From: Methylomonas sp. UP202
Lineage (GTDB): Bacteria > Pseudomonadota > Gammaproteobacteria > Methylococcales > Methylomonadaceae
Reading direction: 5' to 3'
Assembly (NCBI RefSeq): GCF_029910655.1
Contig: NZ_CP123897.1
Span: 5,011,547 to 5,075,546 of the forward strand
DNA length: 64,000 nt
Shown here in pieces: positions 39,257 to 47,845 of this stretch. The notes beneath the pieces are model-generated. The model was not told the DNA's origin. It did no database searches and saw only the letters and a list, made by a program, of their open reading frames with translations. Numbering within the stretch: position 1 is the stretch's first letter; the number at the start of each line of letters is the position of its first letter. Position numbers and translations under genes: made by a program.

Positions 39257-39445
39257 GTGTTGGATCGACCGCGCCGCTCGCCACATAGCCCCCTACCCGA
39301 GGCATAAATCCCCGCCGAAACTCGCGCGCCGAGCGCAGCCAAGAGCAACAAAGAATGTGCGGACTTGATCGATCGCGGCATCGGTCATCGTTCTGACACA
39401 ATCGCCAGGCACACTTATCTGAATTACTAGACTAAGGAGATAGTT

Positions 39446-40054
39446 ATGCGCTTGAACGGCTTATTCGTGGGACTCTTGGTTTTGTCGACGTCCACCGCCT
39501 ATGCGTCGGCAACGTCCGAAGTGGAAGACGTTCAACGCTTGGACCTGCGGTCCTCAAGCAGTCGAGCGATCAACCTCGGCCCCAGTACCTCGTTGGCCAG
39601 CGTCTTTACCAGGGTAATCTTTCCTTATCCCAACATTCTGTTGACAACGCCCGATCTAAGTCGAGCAACGCCTATAGAAATCAATCCCGCGCCGGCCGCG
39701 ACCATTCTCACGGGCGGAAGTATCGATTTGACTACCGTGACGCTGACGGGCGCCAGGTCATCGGCCGGCTGGAACATCTCCGCGAGAAACGATATAGATT
39801 TGACGGCAAGGCTTGCGCCCTCGATCACGATATTCACGCCAATCTATGTCCCGGTGGGCGGCAATGTAAACCTATCACCGGAGCGGGCGATAGACGCCAT
39901 CAAGATTACCCAACTCTATCCTGAAGTTCGCTTTCAAATAACCGGCTCCCCAATCACACCGACCAATATTCCGCTCCCAGCTTCGTTTTTACTGTTTTTA
40001 AGCGGGTTGACGCTGCTGAGGTCAAATTCCGGTCAGCCAATTCGCGGCGCATAA
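39446..40054 (+). CDS. Secreted protein with degenerate PEP/VPLPA-CTERM-like tail
   Basis: 202 residues. Signal peptide MRLNGLFVGLLVLSTSTAYA, a Ser/Thr/Pro-rich beta-type body, and a C-terminal tail IPLPASFLLFLSGLTLL followed by a short basic end, the order (proline motif, hydrophobic helix, basic cluster) of exosortase-type sorting signals. The tail is variant, so processing is not certain. AAGGAG precedes the ATG. It stands alone and converges on cysN. Confidence 0.7.
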   Translation: MRLNGLFVGLLVLSTSTAYASATSEVEDVQRLDLRSSSSRAINLGPSTSLASVFTRVIFPYPNILLTTPDLSRATPIEINPAPAATILTGGSIDLTTVTLTGARSSAGWNISARNDIDLTARLAPSITIFTPIYVPVGGNVNLSPERAIDAIKITQLYPEVRFQITGSPITPTNIPLPASFLLFLSGLTLLRSNSGQPIRGA

Positions 40055-40069
40055 CAAACGGCCTTTCGC

Positions 40070-40092
40070 GTTCCCATGCGACGCATGGGAAC
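40070..40092. terminator. Perfect palindrome between convergent genes
   Basis: GTTCCCATGCG and CGCATGGGAAC flank a single A: an 11-bp perfect stem in the 49-base gap between the secreted protein and cysN. It would serve as a bidirectional terminator even though no T-run is present; a REP-type origin is an alternative. Confidence 0.5.
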
Positions 40093-40103
40093 AGCCGCGC
40101 GGC

Positions 40104-41729
40104 TTAGTGAACCACGCTACGATTCTTCAATGCGTCGTAGATTTCGTCGATGGTTTGCCGGTCGGCATCGAAGGCCAAATCCGCATGCTCGGCAGCCAAG
40201 CCCGCACACAGGCAAATTAGGCCGGCATGCTTGATCGCCGCGGCCAGATTTGCGTCGCCGTGTTCCAACACCGTTGCGGCGTGGCCGGTATCGAACAAGC
40301 GACGCTCTAAATGATAAGCCATGGTTTTGGCGTTGGCGCCAGTTAAAGCGACGATGCTGGCGGATTGACCGAAGCGGCTGGCGCGTTCCTCGGCGCTAAC
40401 CGGCGTCCAATCCTCATCATTCGCTTCGCCGACGATCATACCGGCGCCGACCGTGACGTTGGTCAAGCGGTCTATGACGATGAACGAACCGGTGGTTTTA
40501 TTACGCTTGTAAGGTTCGAAGACCACCGGCGCATTGACAGCCACCGTGCATAGGCCGATTTCGTTCAGCTTCAATTCGTCGGCGTCGTGATGTTCCAGGG
40601 TGTTGACGTCGATGCGGTGGTGTATCGTCGCCACCGAACCGGATACGCCGCGAGTCGCCAGTTTGATCACGTATTGACGGCCGGGCAGCATGGCTTGTTC
40701 GGTCATCCAGACAATGTTGGCCTTGAATTTGTCGGCGACGCTGGGCGCGGTTTGCTGTCCGCCGAGCACCACGTCGCCGCGGCTGATGTCGATTTCGTCG
40801 TTCAGGGTCAAGGTCACGGCCATGCCGGCGAAAGCTTGCGGCAAGTCGCCGTCGAAGGTGACGATGGATTTGATCGTGCTGGTCTTGCCGGACGGCAACA
40901 CGGTAATCGCATCGCCTTGCCGAAACAGGCCGGACGCGACGGTGCCGCAGAAGCCGCGAAAATCCAGGTTGGGCCGGTTGACGTATTGCACAGGGAAGCG
41001 GGCATCATCGAAATTGTGGTCGCTGGCGATTTCGATGCTATTCAGCAACTCCATCATCGGCAGGCCGGTAAACCAGGGCATGTTGGCGCTGGGGTTGACC
41101 ACGTTATCGCCGTCCAGCGCCGACATCGGAATGAAATGAATGTCGTGCAGATCCAGGGTTTTGACGAAGGCCATGTAATCGTCGCGAATCTTTTCGAAAG
41201 TTTCCTGGCTGTAACCAACCAAATCCATTTTGTTGACCGCGACGATGATGTGCTTAATGCCCAGTAGCGACGCAATGAAACTGTGGCGTTTGGTCTGGGT
41301 TTGCACGCCGTAGCGGGCATCGATCAAAATCACCGCCAAGTCGCAGGTCGAGGCGCCGGTGGCCATGTTGCGGGTGTACTGCTCGTGGCCCGGCGTGTCG
41401 GCGATGATGAATTTGCGGGTCGAGGTCGAGAAATAGCGGTAGGCAACGTCGATCGTAATGCCTTGCTCGCGCTCGGCTTGCAGACCGTCGACCAGCAAGG
41501 CCAAGTCGATCTTGCCGGCGCCGGTGGTGCCGGATTTGACGCTGTCGGCCTGGACGGCGGCCAACTGGTCTTCGTAAATCATCTTCGAGTCGTGCAGCAA
41601 GCGGCCGATCAAGGTACTTTTGCCGTCGTCGACGTTGCCGCAGGTCAAAAACCGCAGCAATTCCTTACGTTCATGTTGCGCCAAGTAAGCGTTGATGTCG
41701 GTGGCGATGAGGTCGGATTGGTGGGACAT
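40104..41729 (-). CDS. cysN: Sulfate adenylyltransferase subunit 1 with degenerate APS-kinase tail
   Basis: GTPase subunit of ATP sulfurylase, activating sulfate to APS together with CysD. G1 GNVDDGKST (31-39), then [17 protein letters not shown] (G3) and NKMDL (G4), with elongation-factor-like beta barrels to about residue 430. The last 80 residues ([27 protein letters not shown]...) resemble the start of CysC APS kinase, but the P-loop GxxGxGKS is lost and the domain is cut short, so the fused kinase is dead. It is separated from cysD by about 1.4 kb of toxin-antitoxin genes. Confidence 0.93.
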   Translation of the reverse strand: MSHQSDLIATDINAYLAQHERKELLRFLTCGNVDDGKSTLIGRLLHDSKMIYEDQLAAVQADSVKSGTTGAGKIDLALLVDGLQAEREQGITIDVAYRYFSTSTRKFIIADTPGHEQYTRNMATGASTCDLAVILIDARYGVQTQTKRHSFIASLLGIKHIIVAVNKMDLVGYSQETFEKIRDDYMAFVKTLDLHDIHFIPMSALDGDNVVNPSANMPWFTGLPMMELLNSIEIASDHNFDDARFPVQYVNRPNLDFRGFCGTVASGLFRQGDAITVLPSGKTSTIKSIVTFDGDLPQAFAGMAVTLTLNDEIDISRGDVVLGGQQTAPSVADKFKANIVWMTEQAMLPGRQYVIKLATRGVSGSVATIHHRIDVNTLEHHDADELKLNEIGLCTVAVNAPVVFEPYKRNKTTGSFIVIDRLTNVTVGAGMIVGEANDEDWTPVSAEERASRFGQSASIVALTGANAKTMAYHLERRLFDTGHAATVLEHGDANLAAAIKHAGLICLCAGLAAEHADLAFDADRQTIDEIYDALKNRSVVH

Positions 41730-41766
41730 GAGATTCCTGAATGCCTAAATTTGTTCGAAAGTTGTG

Positions 41767-42143
41767 TTAAGCGACATGCTGTTTTAAAAAGTCGGCCAAG
41801 TCTTCGCGACTGAGTTGCCGGGCTACCGTATTAATGACCCATTCGTAAAGCCGGGCGTTATCCATTGTTGGTTGTTTTTGGTTAGCGACCAGAAACACCA
41901 ACATACAGGCGGCTGCCACCGTTTGTTGCCGTTCAGAAACGGATGGTTATTGGCTGGCGAATAGCAATATTGGGCGGCAGGGTAAGAAACATCGCCGCTG
42001 TAATCCCAAGTTTGCCGGACCGCACCGAGTACCGACTCCAAAAGCGCTAGGTCTCGGATGCCTAAAGTGCCGCCGAAGCGCGCTATCTGCAGACTATGTA
42101 TCTGCAATGCCAGTGATTTCGAGATGAAAAACAACTCGGCCAT
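41767..42143 (-). pseudogene. Doc-type (Fic fold) toxin, frameshifted
   Basis: Starts MAELFFISKSLALQIHSLQI with GGTLGIRDLALLESVL, as in Doc toxins, and reaches the Fic motif HPFLNGNKR. After NKR the reading frame changes: the next frame reads TVAAACMLVFLVANQ, then YEWVINTVARQLSREDLADF to a TAA at 41767-41769, the expected Doc C terminus. A small deletion near 41920 therefore breaks the gene just after the catalytic motif. If not a sequencing error, the toxin is inactive or altered. It directly follows its antitoxin. Confidence 0.78.
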
Positions 42144-42347
42144 TTATTGGGCCAGTTTGGCGAACGCGTCGGCGTACCGGTCCATTAGTTGTTGATGAAT
42201 GGTCAGAGCTTTGTAGTCGTTCACTGCCTGCTTGGGCTGTTGAGCCTTTTGTTTTTCGTCCAGAAACAGTACGAAATCGAGTACCTCGGCTTGCAGGCAG
42301 GGTTCAAGATTCACGAGGTGTTGCTGGATTTCTTCGTGTAATTGCAT
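42144..42347 (-). CDS. Antitoxin of the Doc-type module (DUF2281-like)
   Basis: 67 residues. LQAEVLDFVLFLDEKQKAQQ is the DUF2281-type motif seen in small antitoxins of the toxin partner type; the C-terminal half is free to wrap the toxin. The stop is adjacent to the toxin ATG with no gap, so both come from one message. Probably expressed but with a broken partner. Confidence 0.75.
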   Translation of the reverse strand: MQLHEEIQQHLVNLEPCLQAEVLDFVLFLDEKQKAQQPKQAVNDYKALTIHQQLMDRYADAFAKLAQ

Positions 42348-42509
42348 CAGGGCTTCCGCTGAAATTTCGTAAAATCCTCAAAGGAGTGAGCGCGAAGTAT
42401 AGGGCGTGGCGAAATCGCTATTCCTAAAAATATCCCAATTCGCTGAGCGTTTTGGCGTCCAAAAAACTTGGGTAGGAAACAATTCGGCTGTCTGAGCGCG
42501 GTATTGCTA

Positions 42510-42848
42510 TTAGGCATGCGATTCGGTGTCTTTCTGCACAATATCCTTTATATACTCATTCAGGGATTTGCCGATTTCGCTGGCCCTTTTGCTGGCTTTT
42601 TCGTGGAGTTCCTGGCCGATTCTGACATTGAAGGAGCCTTTGAACGGCTTTTTAGGCGGTTTATTTTGCTGTTTGCAGTGCTCCAGATAATCGTCTACCG
42701 AGGCTTTAAAATTTTGCTCCAGTTCATCTACGGTGTTGCCTTCGTAGAGAATTAGATCGGTAATGTTAAGCAATTTGCCGTAGAGGCATTTATCCTGAAT
42801 GCTGGTTTCAACCGAGCCTTGATAGCCCTTGTAGCTAAAGCAATTCAT
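42510..42848 (-). CDS. hicB: HicB-family antitoxin
   Basis: 112 residues. The N-terminal partial RNase H-like fold (YKGYQGSVETSIQDKCLYGKLL, EGNTVDELEQNFKASVDDYLEHC) is followed by a ribbon-helix-helix-like tail (GSFNVRIGQELHEKASKRASEIGKSLNEYI). That tail binds DNA and autoregulates the pair. Overlaps the hicA gene by 14 bases; here the toxin gene is upstream, the usual hicAB order. Confidence 0.88.
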   Translation of the reverse strand: MNCFSYKGYQGSVETSIQDKCLYGKLLNITDLILYEGNTVDELEQNFKASVDDYLEHCKQQNKPPKKPFKGSFNVRIGQELHEKASKRASEIGKSLNEYIKDIVQKDTESHA

Positions 42849-43071
42849 CTTTTAACCTCGCTAAAATTTCTTTTCGAACATAGTGCTTGATCGATTTGTC
42901 GGGATGGGGTTTGTGGATGCTGACGGTTAATTCCGGTTTGTAGAATTTAACCCGCGACCCGTCGCCTTCCTGTTTTTCAAAGCCCAGTAGCAGCATCATT
43001 CTTTCCAATTCCTGCCAAGTGAATTCGGAATCAGATTTGAATTTCTCAATCAGCTTTTGCTTTTTGCTCAC
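42835..43071 (-). CDS. hicA: HicA-family mRNA interferase toxin
   Basis: 78 residues of the double-stranded-RNA-binding-like HicA fold. FTWQELERMMLLLGFEKQEGDGSRV, then VSIHKPHPDKSIKHYV with the likely active histidine. In many HicA proteins the catalytic His is in a GSH motif; here the position reads GSR, a known variant in which the IHxPHP histidines are thought to act. Inhibits translation when freed from HicB. Confidence 0.85.
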   Translation of the reverse strand: MSKKQKLIEKFKSDSEFTWQELERMMLLLGFEKQEGDGSRVKFYKPELTVSIHKPHPDKSIKHYVRKEILARLKDELL

Positions 43072-43123
43072 GCCGCTTTATTCTATGGCAACTAAAAAAC
43101 AGTCGCAACGCTTAGGTCCGGTT

Positions 43124-44032
43124 CTAAAAATAACCTTCCCGCTTCTTCTGCTCCATCGACCCCGCCTGATCGTGGTCGATCAAGCGGCCTTGGCGCTCGG
43201 AGGTGGTGGTCAGCAACATTTCCTGAATGATTTCCGGCAAAGTGGTGGCTGTGGACTCGACTGCGCCTGTCAAGGGGTAGCAACCCAGGGTACGGAAGCG
43301 CACCATTTTCATTTCAACCTTATCGTTCGGGCCAATCGGCATTCTGTCGTCGTCGACCATGATCAGCATGCCGTCTTTTTCGACCACTGGCCGTTCTTTG
43401 GCAAAGTACAGCGGCACGATGGGGATGTTCTCCAAATGAATGTATTGCCAGATGTCCAGCTCGGTCCAGTTGGACAGCGGGAACACGCGGATGGATTCGC
43501 CTTTATCGACTTTGCCGTTATAGATGTTCCAGAGTTCCGGGCGCTGGTTTTTCGGGTCCCAGCGGTGGTTCTTGTCGCGGAACGAATACACCCGCTCCTT
43601 AGCGCGGGATTTTTCCTCGTCGCGGCGCGCACCGCCGAAAGCCGCATCGAATTGGTATTTGTTCAAGGCTTGTTTCAAACCGTCGGTTTTCATTACGTCG
43701 GTATGTTTTTTACTGCCGTGGGTGAAGGGGCCGATGCCTTGGGCGACGCCTTCTTCGTTAATATGCACCAACAAATCCCAACCCAGGTCCTTGGCCATCC
43801 GGTCGCGGAATTCGATCATTTCGCGGAATTTCCAGGTGGTGTCCACGTGCAACAACGGGAACGGCGGCTTGCCGGGGAAAAAGGCCTTGCGGGTCAAGTG
43901 CAGCATCACGGCGGAATCCTTGCCTATCGAATACAGCATCACCGGTTTTTCGAATTCGGCCGCCACTTCGCGGATGATGTGGATGCTTTCAGCTTCGAGC
44001 TGTTTGAGATGGGTCAGTTTATAATCGGTCAT
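43124..44032 (-). CDS. cysD: Sulfate adenylyltransferase subunit 2
   Basis: The catalytic PP-loop subunit of ATP sulfurylase, 302 residues. PP motif [10 protein letters not shown] (35 on), [14 protein letters not shown], the [20 protein letters not shown] active-site loop and the C-terminal [14 protein letters not shown] and KKREGYF are all present. ATG 44032 follows an in-frame TTG. Normally it is fused to cysN in one operon; here two toxin-antitoxin pairs lie between, all on the same strand. Confidence 0.95.
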   Translation of the reverse strand: MTDYKLTHLKQLEAESIHIIREVAAEFEKPVMLYSIGKDSAVMLHLTRKAFFPGKPPFPLLHVDTTWKFREMIEFRDRMAKDLGWDLLVHINEEGVAQGIGPFTHGSKKHTDVMKTDGLKQALNKYQFDAAFGGARRDEEKSRAKERVYSFRDKNHRWDPKNQRPELWNIYNGKVDKGESIRVFPLSNWTELDIWQYIHLENIPIVPLYFAKERPVVEKDGMLIMVDDDRMPIGPNDKVEMKMVRFRTLGCYPLTGAVESTATTLPEIIQEMLLTTTSERQGRLIDHDQAGSMEQKKREGYF

Positions 44033-44118
44033 CAAATCTCGGGGCGCGGGGCCAATAGAAGTCAGGTGTCGGCGGGTATTTTACGGACAAACCCCTAGCG
44101 ACGCCATCGACAAAGCTT

Positions 44119-44532
44119 ATGAGACACTACCACGGCTTGGAAACCCTTCTGGAGCAACTCCCCGGTCGGCCGACCACCGCGCGGCTGGCCGAAGCCTTAC
44201 TAGCGGATTTGCAAACCTGCCGCTGCACGATTTACGGCTGTATCGGCGACGACGACCGCATTGTTCTGGCGGAACTGACATTGGTGACCGATAGCTTGGC
44301 TTACGATTCATTCGACCGGCGTATCGATCTCAGCGTGGCCGGCCCCATTCTGCGCGCCGATTGCGTACCGTTGACCTTCCGGCTGTTCGGCCGGCAATTC
44401 GCGATCACCGGTCGTTGTTCGGCCTTGCCGCACGTCTGCGGCCGGGATTTGTATCTGAGCGCTTACAGCGGCCGAATCGGCGACGTGGTTCGGCAACGCT
44501 TCGCGATACCGCTGAAATCCTTAATGAACTGA
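44119..44532 (+). CDS. Hypothetical protein beside the GT41 gene
   Basis: 137 residues, divergent from cysD. I do not recognise a family. It is soluble, with five cysteines (including TCRCTIYGC), and a second half LTFRLFGRQFAITGRCSAL and RDLYLSAYSGRIGDVVRQRF that looks like beta strands. No signal peptide. The GT41 gene follows about 125 bases later in the same direction, so they may be linked, but no ribosome-binding or terminator evidence decides it. Confidence 0.55.
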   Translation: MRHYHGLETLLEQLPGRPTTARLAEALLADLQTCRCTIYGCIGDDDRIVLAELTLVTDSLAYDSFDRRIDLSVAGPILRADCVPLTFRLFGRQFAITGRCSALPHVCGRDLYLSAYSGRIGDVVRQRFAIPLKSLMN

Positions 44533-44656
44533 TCGCCGCCGCAAGCGCCGGATTTCCTCGGTATTCCGGCTAAAGTGGGGTACGATGGCGCTATGCCCCC
44601 GGACTAGACGTCGGGCCTTCCCTGGCGGTTTGCGCCAACGATGGAGTGGAACCCCG

Positions 44657-46015
44657 ATGAAACACTACGACCGCAGCCGCAAATTATGCGAATGGGAGCG
44701 TCTGGACGAATGGCGGAACAAGGTACGGGCCAGCTTGGCCGCCAATGAAAGCAGCCGGATTTCGCCTTTCCATTTGTTGTCCTTACCCGGCATCAGTGCC
44801 GCCGAACAGCGACAATGCGCCGATTTGTGGTTGCTGGCCCGGCTCGCCGCCAGTCAAGCCGAGCGGGACGACTTGGCGTTCCAATTCGTCGGCCCGGCCA
44901 GACCGAAAATTCGGCTGGGCTATTTATCCTGCGATTTCCACGATCACGCCACCGCGTATTTGTTGGTGGAAATGCTGGAAGCCCACGACAAGGACCGGTT
45001 CGAAATCTACGCTTACTCCTACGGCGCCGACGACGGCGGCGACATGCGCCAACGCCTGCTGCGTTGCTTCGACCGTTTCGTCGATTTGAGCGAGTTATCG
45101 ATCGCCGACAGCGCCAAAGCCATTCATGCCGACCAAATCGACATTCTGATCGATTTAAAGGGCTATACCCGCGGCACCCGCACCGAAATCCTCACCTACC
45201 GGCCGGCCCCGATTCAGGTCAATTACCTGGGTTACCCCAGTACGCTGGGCGGCGATTTTTGCGATTACATCGTCACCGATCCCTACCTGACGCCGCCCGG
45301 CAGCGCCGCCGACTACAGCGAGGCCTTCGCCTACCTGCCGGACAGTTACCAGCCGCACGGTCGGCACGCCGAAATCGGCAAGCTATCCAGCCGCGTCGAG
45401 CAGGGCCTGCCTGAACACGGCTTTGTGTTTTGCTGCTTCAATCAGGCTTACAAGATCATGCCGGAAATTTTCGACGTCTGGTGCCGGCTGCTCTACAACA
45501 CGCCGGGCAGCGTACTGTGGTTGTTGAAAAACGCCTCCGCCAAGGGCCGGCTCAGAAACGAAGCCTACCAGCGCGGCATTGTGCCCGACCGACTCATCTT
45601 CGCCGACGAGCTACCGCAAATCGAGCATCTGGGACGCTTGGGCCTGGCGGATTTGGTGTTGGATACCGCGCCCTACAACGCCCACACCACCGCCAGCGAC
45701 GCACTGTGGGTCGGCGTGCCGATGATTACCTGCGCCGGCGACACTTTCCCATCACGGGTAGCCGGCAGTCTGTTGCGGGCGATAGGCTTGGACGAGTTGA
45801 TCGCGACCGATCTGGATACCTATTACACGCTGGCTCACGATCTAGCCAACTGTCCCGAGCAGTTGGCCGACGTCAACCGCAAGCTGGCCGCCAATCGCCT
45901 GAACACCCCGCTATTCGATACGCTAGCCTATACGCTGCATCTGGAGGCGCTGTTTCAAGCCATGTGGCGGCGTCATCAGGACGGCCTACAACCGATCACG
46001 ATCGAAAGCCATTGA
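44657..46015 (+). CDS. GT41-family (O-GlcNAc transferase-like) protein without TPR
   Basis: 452 residues from ATG 44657 (GGAG and GGAA upstream). The frame is open to 44585 without homology. IRLGYLSCDFHDHATAYLLVE, then DILIDLKGYTRGTRTEILTY, PIQVNYLGYPSTLGGDFCDY, VFCCFNQAYKIMPEIFDVW and TTASDALWVGVPMITC give the two Rossmann lobes of the O-GlcNAc transferase (SPINDLY-type) domain, including the basic residues for UDP. The tetratricopeptide repeats that normally recruit targets are missing, and only about 80 N-terminal residues precede it. It probably glycosylates Ser/Thr of proteins, possibly surface ones; substrate unknown. Confidence 0.87.
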   Translation: MKHYDRSRKLCEWERLDEWRNKVRASLAANESSRISPFHLLSLPGISAAEQRQCADLWLLARLAASQAERDDLAFQFVGPARPKIRLGYLSCDFHDHATAYLLVEMLEAHDKDRFEIYAYSYGADDGGDMRQRLLRCFDRFVDLSELSIADSAKAIHADQIDILIDLKGYTRGTRTEILTYRPAPIQVNYLGYPSTLGGDFCDYIVTDPYLTPPGSAADYSEAFAYLPDSYQPHGRHAEIGKLSSRVEQGLPEHGFVFCCFNQAYKIMPEIFDVWCRLLYNTPGSVLWLLKNASAKGRLRNEAYQRGIVPDRLIFADELPQIEHLGRLGLADLVLDTAPYNAHTTASDALWVGVPMITCAGDTFPSRVAGSLLRAIGLDELIATDLDTYYTLAHDLANCPEQLADVNRKLAANRLNTPLFDTLAYTLHLEALFQAMWRRHQDGLQPITIESH

Positions 46016-46029
46016 TGCGCTGGACTTAG

Positions 46030-46048
46030 ACCGGCAAGCAATGCCGGT
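46030..46048. repeat. Short inverted repeat between convergent genes
   Basis: ACCGGCA and TGCCGGT around a 5-base loop, 14 bases after the GT41 stop. It may end transcription from that side, but there is no T-run. Confidence 0.4.
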
Positions 46049-46126
46049 GTGTTCCTCGAGCCGGATGTTCGACTACCCGCGTAGGCTGAGCGTAGCCGAA
46101 GCCAGCCCGACCAGCGGCGCCAACCG

Positions 46127-46564
46127 TCAAGCCAAATGACTTCTCGTCCAGCGCAGGATGTCCTGTAGCGACATCGCGCCGGCTTCGCGCGCAATTTCTC
46201 GACCGTTCTTGAACAAAATCAGCGTCGGAATGCTACGAATGCCGAAATCCTCGCTTAGATAGCGGTGACGGTCGGTGTCCACCTTACCCAAGCGGATCGT
46301 GGGTTCCAGCATCCCGGCGGCTTGGGCGAAGGCCGGCGCCATCATCTTGCAGGGCCCGCACCAGGCCGCCCAAAAATCCACCAACAGCGGTATCTGGCTT
46401 TGCGTCAGGTGTTTGGAAAAACTGGCCTCGGTCAATTCCAGAGGGTGGCCGGTAAACAAGGGCTGATGGCATTGGCCGCAGTTGGGCTGCTGGTTCAGCC
46501 GATTCGGCGGAACCCGGTTGACGGCTTGGCAGTGCGGACAAACCAGATGTATCGCGTCGTTCAT
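46127..46564 (-). CDS. trxC: Thioredoxin 2
   Basis: 145 residues. An N-terminal zinc ribbon (cysteines 9, 12, 29, 32) precedes the thioredoxin fold with active site WCGPC (68-72) in VDFWAAWCGPCKMM. That combination is TrxC, an oxidative-stress-responsive reductase. It follows the cbpA-cbpM-M48 genes on the same strand with a 25-base gap and may share their heat-shock-type expression (inference). Confidence 0.93.
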   Translation of the reverse strand: MNDAIHLVCPHCQAVNRVPPNRLNQQPNCGQCHQPLFTGHPLELTEASFSKHLTQSQIPLLVDFWAAWCGPCKMMAPAFAQAAGMLEPTIRLGKVDTDRHRYLSEDFGIRSIPTLILFKNGREIAREAGAMSLQDILRWTRSHLA

Positions 46565-46589
46565 GGGCGGAATCTCATGTAGAAAGTCA

Positions 46590-47534
46590 TTAGTGCCACA
46601 AGCCGCCGACGCGCCAGCGCGGCAAGCGCGCGATCGGTTGCAGCGGATAGGCGAATATCGGGGCGTGAATTTGCCACGGCGCCGCCGGCGCCAGGGCTTG
46701 CAATCGGCGAATCCGCTCGTCGGTCGGCGGATGAGTGCGGAGCCAGGACGGTTCGGGATTGCCCCAGCCCGGAAACAGCACCGACAACCAGCCCCGGCTG
46801 GCTTGCTCGATATGGGCCAAGGCTTGCGCCAAACCCAGCGGATCGCCGGTCAGCGTCGCCGCCCGCAGGTCGGCATCGTATTCGCGGGTTCTGGACAAAC
46901 CCAACTGTATCAACACAGCCAGATGCGGCGAAAACAACAACAATATCACTCCCGGCCAATTGACCGTAAACGCCACGTCGCCGAAAAACAGAGCCGGCAG
47001 GCTCAGCAACAAGAATAATTGGCCGGCGCTGGCGAACAGCGCGGTAATCCGGCTGACCGCGTCGGCCAAACCCATCACCCGCAAATCGTTGTTGGCGATA
47101 TGGGCGATCTCGTGGGCCAACACCCCGGCCAACTCGCGGGTGGACAGGCGTTGCAGCAAGCCGTCGCTGAGCGCGATCGCGGACTGCTGCCGATTGCCAA
47201 CCGCGAAGGCGTTGATAATCGGGCTGGGCACGTAGTAGGGTTGCGGCACGGTCGGCAATTCGGCGCGTTCCGCCAGCGTTTCCAAAAGTTGCCACAACAC
47301 CGGCGCCTGGCGCGGCGAGATCGGCCGGGCCCGGTAAAAACTCAAGGTCAGGCGCCAAGCGGCAGCCGGCGTGATGACCAAGCCCAACCCGGCGGCGATC
47401 AACGCCATCCAGATGCCGTCTTCACCGAGCAGCAATTGGCCGGCCAACGCGCAAATGCCCAGCAATGCCGCGATCAACAGAACGGTTTGCAGCCGATTGG
47501 CCCAGCGGTGATTGTGGACGATGGTGTTTTGCAT
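46590..47534 (-). CDS. M48-family zinc protease (HtpX-like)
   Basis: 314 residues from ATG 47534 (MQNTIVHNHR), two bases downstream of the cbpM stop. Four membrane segments (about 18-35, 40-60, 165-195, 205-220) and the zinc motif HEIAH in GVLAHEIAHIANNDLRV with EYDADLRAA as the third ligand. This is the HtpX-like branch that degrades misfolded membrane proteins. Linked to the DnaJ-type genes, it fits a protein-quality operon. Confidence 0.88.
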   Translation of the reverse strand: MQNTIVHNHRWANRLQTVLLIAALLGICALAGQLLLGEDGIWMALIAAGLGLVITPAAAWRLTLSFYRARPISPRQAPVLWQLLETLAERAELPTVPQPYYVPSPIINAFAVGNRQQSAIALSDGLLQRLSTRELAGVLAHEIAHIANNDLRVMGLADAVSRITALFASAGQLFLLLSLPALFFGDVAFTVNWPGVILLLFSPHLAVLIQLGLSRTREYDADLRAATLTGDPLGLAQALAHIEQASRGWLSVLFPGWGNPEPSWLRTHPPTDERIRRLQALAPAAPWQIHAPIFAYPLQPIARLPRWRVGGLWH

Positions 47535-47536
47535 GC

Positions 47537-47842
47537 TCACTCCAAACCGGCTCGACGCAAACGGCGGCGTAGTCCGTCGATTTCTTCCTGCATGTCGGCC
47601 ACGAGCGCCGCCAGTTCCGGAACCGCCTCGAAATCGCGCTCCAGCGCGGCGATGCGCCGAACCCGTAGCAGCATCGCGCTGGAAAACCGCCATTCGCCAC
47701 CGTGCCGCTGCGGCGCGAGTTGGCCTTCGGCAATATGCCGGCTGACCCATTCCAGATCGACTTCGCCAAGCGAAGTTAGTTGTTGCAAGGTCAGGCCGTG
47801 TTCTTCGAGAACCGCATCGAGTGGGGACAGGGCTTGAGACAT
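47537..47842 (-). CDS. cbpM: Chaperone modulatory protein CbpM
   Basis: 101 residues, a MerR-like helical protein (LSPLDAVLEEHGLTLQQLTSLG, then EWVSRHIAEGQLAPQRHGGEW and RFSSAMLLRVRRIAALERDF). CbpM binds the J domain of CbpA and inhibits it. It lies 3 bases after cbpA, the family's fixed context. Confidence 0.9.
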   Translation of the reverse strand: MSQALSPLDAVLEEHGLTLQQLTSLGEVDLEWVSRHIAEGQLAPQRHGGEWRFSSAMLLRVRRIAALERDFEAVPELAALVADMQEEIDGLRRRLRRAGLE

Positions 47843-47845
47843 AGC

